From NCBI GenBank assembly GCA_016712885.1, contig JADJQF010000033.1, forward strand, positions 124,001-188,000: a DNA stretch of 64,000 nt, read 5' to 3'. The DNA is from Candidatus Flexicrinis proximus. GTDB taxonomy: Bacteria; Chloroflexota; Anaerolineae; Aggregatilineales; Phototrophicaceae. The translations under genes were made by a program, and so were the position numbers. This document shows, one piece after another, positions 53,442-62,163 of the stretch. Positions within the stretch are counted from its first letter, which is position 1. Every line of letters begins with the position of its first letter. The notes under the pieces are model-generated. The model did no database searches and had not been told where the DNA came from. It saw only the letters and a list, made by a program, of their open reading frames with translations.

Positions 53442-53993
53442 TCACTTCTTCAGCCGCTCGAAGTACGTCTTGCGAAACTTCGACACTTTCGGCGCGACGA
53501 CGAACTGGCAGTATCCGGCCTGCGGGTTGCGCGCGAAGTATTCCTGATGGTATTCCTCAGCGATGTAGAAGTCGCTGAACGGCTTTACTTCGGTGACGAT
53601 TGGACTGCTGAACAGCTCCGCCTGGGCCAGCTCGTCGATGGTCCTGACCGCGGTCGCCTGCTGCTCGGCCGAGTGGTAGTAAATGGCCGAGCGGTACTGC
53701 GTGCCGACATCGTTCCCCTGCCGGTTGAGCGTGGTCGGGTCATGGATCGTGAAGAACACGCCGAGCAGATCCTTATAGCTGATTTCGTCGGGATTGAAGG
53801 TGATCTGCACCACTTCGGCGTGGCCGCTGATGCCGTCGCTCACCGCTGAATAGGTCGGGTTTTTCAGGTGGCCGCCGCTGTAGCCGCTTTCCACGGACAC
53901 CACGCCGCGAAGCTGGTCGTACACCGCTTCGAGACACCAGAAACATCCGCCGGCCAGTGTGGCGATCTCGCGGTTGGGGGAGAAGGAAGTCAT
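53442..53993 (-). CDS. msrA: Peptide-methionine (S)-S-oxide reductase
   Basis: Encodes 183 residues. ATLAGGCFWCLEAVYDQLRGV has the catalytic Cys; GYSGGHLKNPTYSAVSDGISGHAEVVQ, GTQYRSAIYYHSAEQQ and FYIAEEYHQEYFARNPQAGYC are the standard MsrA blocks with a C-terminal Cys. It reduces methionine-S-sulfoxide in oxidised proteins, using thioredoxin. ATG 53993 is used because the same frame open to 54644 runs through non-coding sequence that overlaps the opposite YCII gene. No msrB in the window. Confidence 0.96.
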   Translation of the reverse strand: MTSFSPNREIATLAGGCFWCLEAVYDQLRGVVSVESGYSGGHLKNPTYSAVSDGISGHAEVVQITFNPDEISYKDLLGVFFTIHDPTTLNRQGNDVGTQYRSAIYYHSAEQQATAVRTIDELAQAELFSSPIVTEVKPFSDFYIAEEYHQEYFARNPQAGYCQFVVAPKVSKFRKTYFERLKK

Positions 53994-54194
53994 GAGGTTT
54001 GCCTTTGCTTGTTGAGGCGTTGAAACTACGGACAACTGTATCACGCTTAGCTTATGTATTCGACAACTGCGGTCCGATAGATCATCAGGTGCCGGATGAG
54101 AATCGGTCTGGAATTGTCGATTTTCGCGCGCGCTGCTCGTCGTTATGGTAGGACGGCGGAATGCACCGCCTGAAGGTTCAACCGGAGGGACACC

Positions 54195-54551
54195 ATGCAG
54201 TACATTTGCCTGATCTATTCGAACGAGGCCGATGAAGCCACCCAGTCGCAGGAAGAGTGGGGTGCGGTCATGGCCGAATACAACGCCTTCACGAAGTCCG
54301 CGCGCGATGCCGGCGTGATGGTCAGCGGTGAAGCGTTCCATCCGACAAAGGACGCCCGGACGGTACACGCCACCAATGGTTCGGCGTCGGTTTCCGCCGG
54401 CCCGGCGGTGGCCACCAGCATCCAGCTTGGCGGCATGTATATCCTTGAAACGCCGGACATCGACACCGCCGTCGCCTGGGCCGCCAAAATCCCCGGCGCG
54501 CGCCACGGCAAGGTCGAGGTTCGCCCGCTCGTTGACTTCAGTCTGAGCTGA
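54195..54551 (+). CDS. YCII-related (DGPF) protein
   Basis: Encodes 118 residues with a dimeric alpha/beta YCII fold: MQYICLIYSNEADEATQSQEEW, a central SGEAFHPTKDARTVHATNG, and GGMYILETPDIDTAVAWAAKIPGARHGKVEVRPLVDF. Members are often encoded with ECF sigma factors; none is here. Substrate unknown. GGAGG precedes the ATG by 6 nt. Confidence 0.88.
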   Translation: MQYICLIYSNEADEATQSQEEWGAVMAEYNAFTKSARDAGVMVSGEAFHPTKDARTVHATNGSASVSAGPAVATSIQLGGMYILETPDIDTAVAWAAKIPGARHGKVEVRPLVDFSLS

Positions 54552-54742
54552 ACCGCCGGCGCGGTCACCCCTCGTCAGCGATCTACCCCCAGCCATCCGG
54601 CCTGCCGTTTCCTCCCCCGGCGGGCCGGCACGCGTTAACGGCAATCCCTAACGCTGTGTTCGGATTACCCGCGCGCGGCATCATGCTATCATCGAGAGTG
54701 CAGCCACCCGTCATGTTCTATCCCGGATAACAGGAGCCAGCC

Positions 54743-55114
54743 ATGAACCTCGGCGCATTCTCGATCAGTTTGACCGTCAAGGATATCCAGGCGTCGAAGG
54801 CGTTTTACGAGAAGCTGGGCTTCAGCGTCTTCGGCGGCGATGCGGCCCAGAACTGGCTCATCATGAAGAATGGCGATCACATCGTCGGGCTGTTTCAGGG
54901 CATGTTCGACAAGAACATCCTGACCTTCAATCCGGGCTGGGATCAGGACGCCAGCAAGCTCGACTCGTTCACTGATGTGCGCGCGCTTCAACGCGAACTG
55001 AAGGCGCGCGGCGTGAAGTTCGAAACCGAGGCCGATGAGAGCACCAGCGGTCCGGCCAGCTTCGTCGTCGTCGATCCGGATGGGAACCCGATTCTCATCG
55101 ACCAGCACGTCTGA
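54743..55114 (+). CDS. VOC (glyoxalase-like) protein
   Basis: Encodes 123 residues. It begins GAFSISLTVKDIQASKAFYEKLGF, with QNWLIMKNGDHIVGLFQGMF in the middle and SFVVVDPDGNPILIDQHV at the end. The position of the usual final Glu is Asp, so metal binding may differ from that of the VOC protein at 5882. Cytosolic, substrate unknown. AGGAG lies 6 nt before the ATG. Confidence 0.87.
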   Translation: MNLGAFSISLTVKDIQASKAFYEKLGFSVFGGDAAQNWLIMKNGDHIVGLFQGMFDKNILTFNPGWDQDASKLDSFTDVRALQRELKARGVKFETEADESTSGPASFVVVDPDGNPILIDQHV

Positions 55115-55245
55115 GCCGCCCGCAGCTTGATCTCTGGTGCCAGGAAGCCTGTCTCTCGCCGCCGTCCATTCGGATGATTGCGCGTATGCGATTCGGCGGT
55201 AGACTCGTGCTACACACCGTTGTGAGTGGAAAGCGTCATCGTATT

Positions 55246-56628
55246 ATGGACAAGCGAATGGTGGACTTTGTTCGCGCGCTGCGGGCCGCAGGGGTGCGGA
55301 TCTCGCTGGCCGAGAGTCAGGACGCCATGAACGGCGCGAACGTGATGGGGGTGTCCAGCGCCGACCTGTTCCGCGCGGCGATGCGGACGACGCTGGTCAA
55401 GGAACGCCGCGACCATCACTTGTTCGACTACTTCTACCCGCTGTTCTTCAGCAGTAACGTCCCTCCCATGCAGAACATCCCCGAAAACCTGAGCCAGGAA
55501 GAGCAGCAGATGCTCCAGAATGCGCTCCGGTCGCTGGCGGGGCAAATGCAGGCGCTCAAAGACCTGCTCAACCAGCTGCTAGACGGCAATCCGTTTAACA
55601 ACGACCAGCTTGATGAGATGGGCGAGCGTGCCGGCCTGCCCGGCGCTCAGGACATGAACCAGCGCAGCTGGTTTGAGCGGCGCATGCGTAATCAGGCACA
55701 GCTCCAGCAGCTTCAGCAGATGATCGATCAACTGATCGAGACCCTTCAGGAAATGGGCATGAGCGCCGACAAGGCCGAACAACTGCGCGACATGATGCAG
55801 CAGAATATGGAAGGCCTGAACGACCAGCTCAACGCCCATGTCGGGCAGACGATCGCCGAGAATATGGCGGACAAGGAACCTGATCCGAAGCCCGACATGC
55901 TCGATGTGCCGTTCAATCGCCTCGGCGTCGATGAGATCGAGGAAATCCGCCGCGAAATCCGCCGCCTGGCCGCCAAACTCCGCAGCCGTGCCGCGCTCCG
56001 CCAGCGCCGCGCCAAGGACGGCCAGATCGACACCCGCCGCACCATGCGCGCCAACATGAAATACATGGGTGTCCCACTAGAACTCAAGCGCCGCAAGCGC
56101 CACGTCAAACCCTGCCTCGTGCTGATTTGCGACGTCTCGACTTCCGTCCGCTACTGTGCCGAATTCCTGCTCACCCTGATCTATGAGCTTCAGGATCAGG
56201 TCGCGCGCACCAACAGCTTCATCTTCATCAACGACATCACCGACGTGAGCATGATGTTCAAGGAAACCGAACCCCAGCAGGCGGTCTGGAAGGTGCTGGC
56301 GGAAAATCCACCCGGCTATTACAACACCGACCTCGGCAATGGCCTGAACACCTTCCGGCGCGACCAGATGGGCCTGATCACCGGCCGTACCACCACCATC
56401 ATTTTGGGCGACGGGCGCAACAACTACAACGATCCGCGCATCGACATCGCCAGCGAACTTCAGCGCAAAGGCCGCCGCCTGATCTGGTTCAATCCCGAGC
56501 ATCCGAGCCAGTGGGGCACCGGCGACAGCGACATGCTGCGCTACGCGCCGGCCTCGGACGGCGTCTACTACGTCGCCACCCTGCGCGACCTCGCCGACGC
56601 GGTCGACAAAGTGCTAGCAGATGGGTAA
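55246..56628 (+). CDS. VWA domain protein of the CoxE-like family
   Basis: Encodes 460 residues from ATG 55246 (MDKRMVDFVRALRAAGVRISLAE, the usual start of this family; 55174 is the longer alternative). A long Gln-rich coiled-coil middle (about 85-200: QQLQQMIDQLIETLQEMG) leads to a von Willebrand A domain with the MIDAS motif CDVSTSVRYCAEF and a second acidic site in DVSMMF/TDLGNGLNTF. Such proteins usually work with a MoxR AAA ATPase to assemble metal enzymes or complexes, but no moxR is in the window. Cytosolic. Confidence 0.86.
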   Translation: MDKRMVDFVRALRAAGVRISLAESQDAMNGANVMGVSSADLFRAAMRTTLVKERRDHHLFDYFYPLFFSSNVPPMQNIPENLSQEEQQMLQNALRSLAGQMQALKDLLNQLLDGNPFNNDQLDEMGERAGLPGAQDMNQRSWFERRMRNQAQLQQLQQMIDQLIETLQEMGMSADKAEQLRDMMQQNMEGLNDQLNAHVGQTIAENMADKEPDPKPDMLDVPFNRLGVDEIEEIRREIRRLAAKLRSRAALRQRRAKDGQIDTRRTMRANMKYMGVPLELKRRKRHVKPCLVLICDVSTSVRYCAEFLLTLIYELQDQVARTNSFIFINDITDVSMMFKETEPQQAVWKVLAENPPGYYNTDLGNGLNTFRRDQMGLITGRTTTIILGDGRNNYNDPRIDIASELQRKGRRLIWFNPEHPSQWGTGDSDMLRYAPASDGVYYVATLRDLADAVDKVLADG

Positions 56629-56659
56629 TCGGTGGTTGTAGGATGTTTAACTAGGAAAT

Positions 56660-56697
56660 ATACTCGCCCTGTGAGTCTATGCTTGCAGGGCGAGTAT
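56660..56697 (+). promoter_or_regulatory. Hairpin ending one base before a start codon
   Basis: A perfect 12-bp stem, ATACTCGCCCTG (56660-56671) with CAGGGCGAGTAT (56686-56697), and a 14-nt loop. It sits 31 bp after the VWA gene stop and ends directly at ATG 56699, so it pairs away the ribosome-binding region of the PA14 gene. It may be a terminator of the upstream gene, a translation block, or both. Confidence 0.65.
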
Positions 56698-56698
56698 T

Positions 56699-57895
56699 AT
56701 GAAGAACAGGCGTCTTTGGATAGGAATCGTCATATTTTCTGCGCTCTGTTTCGCTGTGTCGTCTGCTCCTGCCAGCGCGCAGATTACCGGCTCGGGCTGG
56801 ACCGGAGAGTACTATAACAACACGACGCTTTCCGGCTCCCCGGTTGCGACCGTGCCCTATTCCAACGGCGTATTTGCCAACTGGGGCGATGGGTCGCCGC
56901 TGCAGGAAGACAACGCGACCCCGGTTCCGGGCGTCGGCGCGGACGATTTTTCCGCGCGCTACACCTCGACGCAAACCTTCACGGTGGCCGGTAATTACGT
57001 CTTTACCCTGTATGTGGACGACGGCATTCGCGTGTTCGTCGACGGCCAGGTACTACTCGACCAGTTCAATCAGAATACGACCGGGACCTACCGGACCTTC
57101 TCTTTCATCCAGTATTTCGCCGCGCAGAGTACGGTCCCGATTGTTGTGGAATATGTCGAGTTCACCGGCATCGCCATCATGGCAATCCAGTGGGGGTATA
57201 CTCAGATGTCATCGGCCATCGACATCTACGAACCGGCACACAACGCGCTGGTTCAAGGGGATGTCTCGCCGAGTCTGGTCTGGCAGCATGTCGGCGCGCC
57301 CTCGTACAAGGTCGTGCTCAAGAACAGCGCGGCTGCGACCCTGCTCAAGGCGGCTTTCCCTGCCGGCGCGCTCTGCGGCGGCGTATGTACGCTCGATCTG
57401 GGTGCGATCCCTTTTCAATCGCCAATCCTGCTGGCAAACGGGCGGCACCAGTGGCATGTCAGCACACAGGGGTTCGGCAGCCCCATGAAATCACTGCTCG
57501 CCGTATTTACGGTCGCCTTCCCCGGCAAGCCGCTGGCCCTGACGCCCGACTTCAACCAGGCCGTGACGAACCTGTCTCCAACCCTCGCCTGGGGGGAAAT
57601 TCCCGAGGCGTCTGAATATCGGGTGAAGATTACCCGCGTGAAGACAGGCGAGGTCACCGTGATCGACTGGCAGGCGTCCGCCAGCCTCTGCGATGGCACC
57701 TACTGCACGCTTGACTTGTCGGCGCTCGTCGCGCCCGTCGTCCTCATGCCGGGTAAATACGAGTGGCGCGTCACCGCCCGCAATCTATCGGTCGCGCCGA
57801 ACCTCTCCAGAAGCAAGATAGGGTTGTTCAGAGTGGTGGACTCGGCCAAGTCACCGCTGCCGCTGCCGGCTATTCCGCCGGGTTTCCGGTTCTAA
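56699..57895 (+). CDS. Secreted PA14-domain protein
   Basis: Encodes 398 residues with a signal peptide (near APASAQI). A PA14 domain (about 30-170) has WTGEYYNNTTLSGSPVATV, FSARYTSTQTFTVAGNYVF, VDDGIRVFVDGQVLLDQF and VEYVEFTGIAIMAIQW, the lectin-like carbohydrate-binding fold. Two fibronectin-III-like modules follow (about 175-280 and 285-380), each with an LxW/HQWHV or YEWRV strand and a CTLDL motif. The tail PLPLPAIPPGFRF resembles that of the PPC-like family. Likely binds glycans outside the cell. Confidence 0.83.
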   Translation: MKNRRLWIGIVIFSALCFAVSSAPASAQITGSGWTGEYYNNTTLSGSPVATVPYSNGVFANWGDGSPLQEDNATPVPGVGADDFSARYTSTQTFTVAGNYVFTLYVDDGIRVFVDGQVLLDQFNQNTTGTYRTFSFIQYFAAQSTVPIVVEYVEFTGIAIMAIQWGYTQMSSAIDIYEPAHNALVQGDVSPSLVWQHVGAPSYKVVLKNSAAATLLKAAFPAGALCGGVCTLDLGAIPFQSPILLANGRHQWHVSTQGFGSPMKSLLAVFTVAFPGKPLALTPDFNQAVTNLSPTLAWGEIPEASEYRVKITRVKTGEVTVIDWQASASLCDGTYCTLDLSALVAPVVLMPGKYEWRVTARNLSVAPNLSRSKIGLFRVVDSAKSPLPLPAIPPGFRF

Positions 57896-57964
57896 GCCCG
57901 TCGTCGAAGGCCGTGAGATTCCGGTCAGACGGCCTTATTGTCCAGCGCCGGCGCTGGGCGGGTC

Positions 57965-58573
57965 TTAATCGCGAGTGGCGACGTCGTGGAGATAGGCGGT
58001 GAGGCCGGCGCGGCGCATGCGGCGGTGCTGGGTCACGGAGAGGTAGAGCCGGGCGAAGGCGAGAAAAAGTGTATAGCCGATCACGACGCCGAGCGCATTC
58101 ATCAGAACGTCTTTGGTGTCTATCTGCCGGTACACATAGCCGATCAGCAGTGAGATCACCAACTGCGTGCCTTCAGCCGCCAGGCCGACTGCCGGAGCGA
58201 TCCAGCGGATCTGACGGGTCCGTACCGGCAGCACGAACCGGATACCAAAGCCAAACGGGATCGTTAGCAGGATGTTCAGGGCCAGCGTTGGCAGGGCGTC
58301 GGAGAACGAGCCGAACGGCCCGAAATCAAACGGATTCAGGTAAATGTCCCTGAGAAACGGCAGCGAGCGGTTCATCTCGGCAAAGCCGCCGGAGATGTGC
58401 AGCGGGAAAAACAGAATCTCGGCGGCGTAAATCAGATAGACGCCGAAGATGGCACAGAATATCAACCGGGAAATGCTCATTTTCCGAAGCCGGAAGACCA
58501 CCAGCAAGACAGCAAGTGCGCCGGCGAAGTACGGCCACAGCTCGTAGCCATAAATGTCAGCATAGACGGTCAT
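57965..58573 (-). CDS. VanZ-like membrane protein
   Basis: Encodes 202 residues with five or six membrane helices. The family pattern is LNPFDFGPFGSFSDALPTLALNILLTIPFGFGI and EGTQLVISLLIGYVYRQIDTKDVLMNALGVVIGY. VanZ confers low teicoplanin resistance in enterococci; most homologues have unknown roles. The ATG at 58573 is preferred: upstream in-frame codons to 58693 overlap the preceding gene. It starts 28 bp after the glycolipid-binding-like gene and forms an operon with it. Confidence 0.82.
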   Translation of the reverse strand: MTVYADIYGYELWPYFAGALAVLLVVFRLRKMSISRLIFCAIFGVYLIYAAEILFFPLHISGGFAEMNRSLPFLRDIYLNPFDFGPFGSFSDALPTLALNILLTIPFGFGIRFVLPVRTRQIRWIAPAVGLAAEGTQLVISLLIGYVYRQIDTKDVLMNALGVVIGYTLFLAFARLYLSVTQHRRMRRAGLTAYLHDVATRD

Positions 58574-58601
58574 CGAGAGCCGCACCAGATCAGAATACAA
58601 T

Positions 58602-59147
58602 CTACACCCGCGTCCAGAGGCCGCCGTACGACTCGCACACGCCGTCCGCGTCGAAGGTGAGCCGCGCTTTGTAGTCCAGCGACGGCGCGGCATAGGCGTA
58701 TTCCCGCTCGCCGGTGCGCGTATAGGTCTGGGTCAGCGGCGTGATGTCGAGCGACGGGAACTGCACCCACGCCGACCGGGTCTCAAGGGTGCCGCCGACC
58801 GCGACCGGCTGGCGTTTCAGCGGCAGCAAATTGGTCGACGGCGTGATCGCCAGGTCGACGTCAAACAGCCCGCCCAACTCAGGCAGCAGCGTGTTTCCGT
58901 TGTACCAGTCCTGTTTTTCGCTCACGCGCAGCGTCAGCGCGGTCACGACGCTGTTGCAGGTCTGCACGATTCCCACGCGCCGTGTCTGCCAATGGCGGTC
59001 GCACTCGATGTCGTAAACGACCTCGGCCGGCTCACCTTCCAGCCGCGCCAGCACCACACCGCGCAGGGCATAGCCGAACGTCCGGTGATCCAGCTCGAAA
59101 TACTCGAACCGTGTGAGCGCGGCACTGTGCCAGAGGATAGCGGACAA
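58602..59147 (-). CDS. Putative glycolipid-binding protein (PA1994-like)
   Basis: Encodes 181 residues from a TTG at 59147 (MSAILWHSAALTRFEYFELD) with GGAG 6 nt upstream; the frame open to 59231 extends past this without a better site. Family marks are ARLEGEPAEVVYDIECDRHWQTRRV, VDLAITPSTNLLPLKR and FPSLDITPLTQTYTR. The fold has two repeats as in LolA-like lipid-binding proteins; glycolipid binding is predicted from structure in the literature, not shown here. Followed by the VanZ-like gene. Confidence 0.82.
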   Translation of the reverse strand: MSAILWHSAALTRFEYFELDHRTFGYALRGVVLARLEGEPAEVVYDIECDRHWQTRRVGIVQTCNSVVTALTLRVSEKQDWYNGNTLLPELGGLFDVDLAITPSTNLLPLKRQPVAVGGTLETRSAWVQFPSLDITPLTQTYTRTGEREYAYAAPSLDYKARLTFDADGVCESYGGLWTRV

Positions 59148-59252
59148 GAGTTGCTCCTTTTCTGCACCTGTGGATGATATACCGGATGGCGCTCGAATGG
59201 GACGGTCGTCCTGAAGGGCGTTTACAGTCATCGGATCAGCGGAGCCTGTACA

Positions 59253-60911
59253 ATGGTCATACGTCGGATCATCGGGCGTGCGTTACAATCAGCATTTCTT
59301 CTCACAATCGCGCTGTTGTTTTCCGCCGCGCAGGGGACTCCCATGTCGCTGTTCGACACCTATACCGCCAATCAGGCCAGCCAGCAGGCCGCCGGCAAAC
59401 TCTATACCGGCAAGCTGACGCTCGACTTCGCGCCATTTGAGCCGGCCATCCGTTCGCTTTCCCCGGAGCGTATCGCTGAGCTTGACCGCCTGCTCCACGC
59501 TATCCCGGTCTCCGCCCTGCAGGCGCTTCTGGCCTCCGGCGCGACCACCTCGGTCGAGCTCAGCACCTACTATCTTGAGCGGATTCAGCGCATCGACGTT
59601 GACCGCTTCAACACCATCCTTGAACTGAACCCGCAGGCGCTGGCCATCGCCGCCAGCCTCGACGCCGAACGCGCGGCCGGACAGGTGCGAGGACCGCTGC
59701 ACGGTATCCCTGTCACGCTCAAGGCCAATATCGCCACTGGCGATCACATGCACACTTCTGCTGGTGCCTACGCCCTCAAAGATGCCATCGCCGACCGCGA
59801 CGCCTTCCTGGTCACGCAGCTGCGCGAGGCGGGCATGGTCATTCTGGGAAAAAACAACCTGTCGGAATGGGCGAACTACTACGCCATGCGCTCGGTCAAT
59901 GGCTTTAGCGTTCTGGGCGGGTTTACCCGCAACCCCCACGGCCAGTTCGACGTCGGCGGCAGCAGCTCCGGCTCGTGCGCGTCCGTATGGCTCGGCCTGA
60001 CCCCGCTCAGCGTCGGCAGCGAGACCACCGGCTCGATCGTCTATCCCGCCTCGCAGAACGGCGTGGTCGGCCTGAAGCCCAGCGTCGGCCTGATTAGTCG
60101 CGACCGCATCATCCCCATCAGCGACGCCTTTGACACCGCCGGTCCCATCGGCCGCTCGGTGGCCGACGTCGCGCTGTTGATGACGGCGCTGACCGCCCAT
60201 AATGACCCGACCGATCCCGCCTCGATGGATGTCGCCGCCCTCATCGGCTTCGACTTCAGCACCAATCTCTCGGCGGACGCCTTGCAGGGGATTCGCGTCG
60301 GCGTCGTCCTGCGCGGTGAACCGCTCCGCTCCGATGACGACAAAATCCGTGTGCAGGTCGTCGAACGGCTGCGCGCTGCCGGGGCGTTGGTCATCGACAT
60401 CCCGGCCATGTCCGAATTTGCCGGAAAGGACCAGGACGACGCCCTTCAGGCCAACAACGTCGCCGTGCTGTCCTATGGCTACCACCTCGGGCTTGAAGCC
60501 TATCTCGCCTCACAGGGGGAACGCGTCCCGGTTCACACGCTGGACGATTTGATCGCCTTCAACGAACAGGACTCCTCCAATCGTGTCCCCTTCGGCCAGG
60601 AACTGATCGGACTTTCCGCCAGTGCCTCTGCGGAACAGCTCGCCGGCTATCCTGAACTTGCCGCGCGCACCCGCGACTCGTACGCCGCCCTCGTACGCGC
60701 CGCCCTGGCTGCTCACGATGTCGCCTTCATCGCCGACTTTTCGAACTACGCCTCTCCATATCATTCGCGCTCCGGCTTTCCCGCCCTGACGATCCCCGCC
60801 GGCACGCGTGACTCTGGCGAGCCGCTTGGCGTGACGTTCTTCGGTGATCGCCTTGCCGATCACGATCTGCTGCGCTACGGATTCGCCTTCGAGGCGCATA
60901 GACTGGAGTAA
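59253..60911 (+). CDS. Amidase signature family enzyme, probably exported
   Basis: Encodes 552 residues. A signal-like N-terminus (RALQSAFLLTIALLFSAAQGTP) suggests export. The amidase-signature triad is complete: Lys in GIPVTLKANIATGD, cis-Ser in DVGGSSSGSCASV, and nucleophile Ser in GSETTGSIVYPASQNGVVGLKPS. The C-terminal part has YHSRSGFPALTIPAG. It hydrolyses an amide bond; substrate unknown. A start at MSLFDTYTANQ (59343) would give a cytosolic form. GGAG precedes ATG 59253 by 8 nt. Confidence 0.93.
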   Translation: MVIRRIIGRALQSAFLLTIALLFSAAQGTPMSLFDTYTANQASQQAAGKLYTGKLTLDFAPFEPAIRSLSPERIAELDRLLHAIPVSALQALLASGATTSVELSTYYLERIQRIDVDRFNTILELNPQALAIAASLDAERAAGQVRGPLHGIPVTLKANIATGDHMHTSAGAYALKDAIADRDAFLVTQLREAGMVILGKNNLSEWANYYAMRSVNGFSVLGGFTRNPHGQFDVGGSSSGSCASVWLGLTPLSVGSETTGSIVYPASQNGVVGLKPSVGLISRDRIIPISDAFDTAGPIGRSVADVALLMTALTAHNDPTDPASMDVAALIGFDFSTNLSADALQGIRVGVVLRGEPLRSDDDKIRVQVVERLRAAGALVIDIPAMSEFAGKDQDDALQANNVAVLSYGYHLGLEAYLASQGERVPVHTLDDLIAFNEQDSSNRVPFGQELIGLSASASAEQLAGYPELAARTRDSYAALVRAALAAHDVAFIADFSNYASPYHSRSGFPALTIPAGTRDSGEPLGVTFFGDRLADHDLLRYGFAFEAHRLE

Positions 60912-60975
60912 TCCAGCGCGATTTTTCAAATCGTGATATCGTGTCCCCAATGACAAACGAATAGGAACAACCCCG

Positions 60976-62007
60976 ATGAAACACCGTTTCGCGATGGGCG
61001 TCTTGTTCTTTATCGTATTCCTTTCCGTCCCTGTCGCCATTGCCCAGCCTTTGCCGCCGCCCCTCTCCCCGGATGAGACGCGCCTGCTCGCCGAGTATCC
61101 AGCGCTGAACGAGGCGCGTGCCAGCGGCGCCGGGATCGTGCTCGCCGGCGTCGACCAGTTTGGCTGCGCCAACAGCGCGATGAAACTCAACCTCGCGGTC
61201 TTTATCGCCAAACCCGGCCCGAATTACGTGATCCGGACGGTCGTCTACAGCGGCACGAGCTCGATTCTGATGCACATGCATCAGCGCGTTGTGTTCCCGC
61301 TGGTCTCAGGCTGGTATATCTGGACTCTTTCGGACACCGCCAACGATGGCCCGGCCGGCAGCGGCTTCCCGCTCCCATCCGGGACGCCGCTCCGCGTTCA
61401 GGTGCTGCTCTCGCAGGAAAACGGCAAGCCGCTCGCCTATTCCGAAATGACCGTCAACGACTGTGACGGCGTGCCGGCCACCACGTCTAGCGCTTTCAGC
61501 AGCCCGGTTCGCATCGTCAGCACCAATCCGGCCTTTCAGCCGGACAGCGCCGACCCGACCCGTGCCGCCAACTGGAAACCCAGCGGCAAAGTTGCCTACT
61601 CGTGTGCCATCACCGGCATCTGTACTGAGAGGCTCACCGGCCAAGCGGGTAAGACGGCCAGCCTCAAGCAGACTTCCAAGCTGTCGCCGGCGGTTGGCAT
61701 CAACGCGCGTTTTGGCGTCGTCGTTGTCGGCGACTTCTCCGACGCGGCCGGACTGGTTCAACTCAATATCACATTGAGGTATGGAAGCGCGCCGCTGACA
61801 TTTATGCAGGTCGCACTCGTCATCGAAAACACGCCCGTGTACTTTGGCAGCGAGGCGGCGTTTTTGCCGATCGGTGCGCCGTTGACAGTCGAATTCAATC
61901 GCGTCGTGACCGAGCTGACATTAGCCGACGCTTCCGACGGCACACCGGTCGCTTCCGGAAAATTGAAAATCAAGGCCATCTACGTTTTCGCAACGGACAG
62001 GCCATGA
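60976..62007 (+). CDS. Secreted protein of a two-member subfamily (PPPLSP type, member 7)
   Basis: Encodes 343 residues with a signal peptide (near VAIAQP). The N-terminal module (about 25-175) reads PLPPPLSPDETRLLAEYPAL, GAGIVLAGVDQFGCANSAMKL and differs from the PPC-like modules of the other secreted proteins. The C-terminal module (about 185-340) has NWKPSGKVAYSCAITG, CTERLTGQAGKTASLKQT, related to their KLKQ module. It lacks the PLPAAPL tail. Closest relative is the next gene. Probably extracellular; role unknown. Confidence 0.8.
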   Translation: MKHRFAMGVLFFIVFLSVPVAIAQPLPPPLSPDETRLLAEYPALNEARASGAGIVLAGVDQFGCANSAMKLNLAVFIAKPGPNYVIRTVVYSGTSSILMHMHQRVVFPLVSGWYIWTLSDTANDGPAGSGFPLPSGTPLRVQVLLSQENGKPLAYSEMTVNDCDGVPATTSSAFSSPVRIVSTNPAFQPDSADPTRAANWKPSGKVAYSCAITGICTERLTGQAGKTASLKQTSKLSPAVGINARFGVVVVGDFSDAAGLVQLNITLRYGSAPLTFMQVALVIENTPVYFGSEAAFLPIGAPLTVEFNRVVTELTLADASDGTPVASGKLKIKAIYVFATDRP

Positions 62008-62020
62008 GCCGAAGTGGGGC

Positions 62021-62128
<108 letters not shown>

Positions 62129-62163
62129 AGCCGCTGGCTTAGTTCAGTTAGGAGACACGAGCG

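Noticed and set aside
53502..53849. ORFs opposite msrA and hepT/mntA (for example 52870-53259 plus)
   Set aside because: Shadow frames; the minus-strand proteins carry catalytic motifs.
53994..54644. 200-residue N-terminal extension of MsrA in the same frame
   Set aside because: It overlaps the plus-strand YCII gene, has low-complexity Arg/Gly composition and MsrA has its normal length from ATG 53993.
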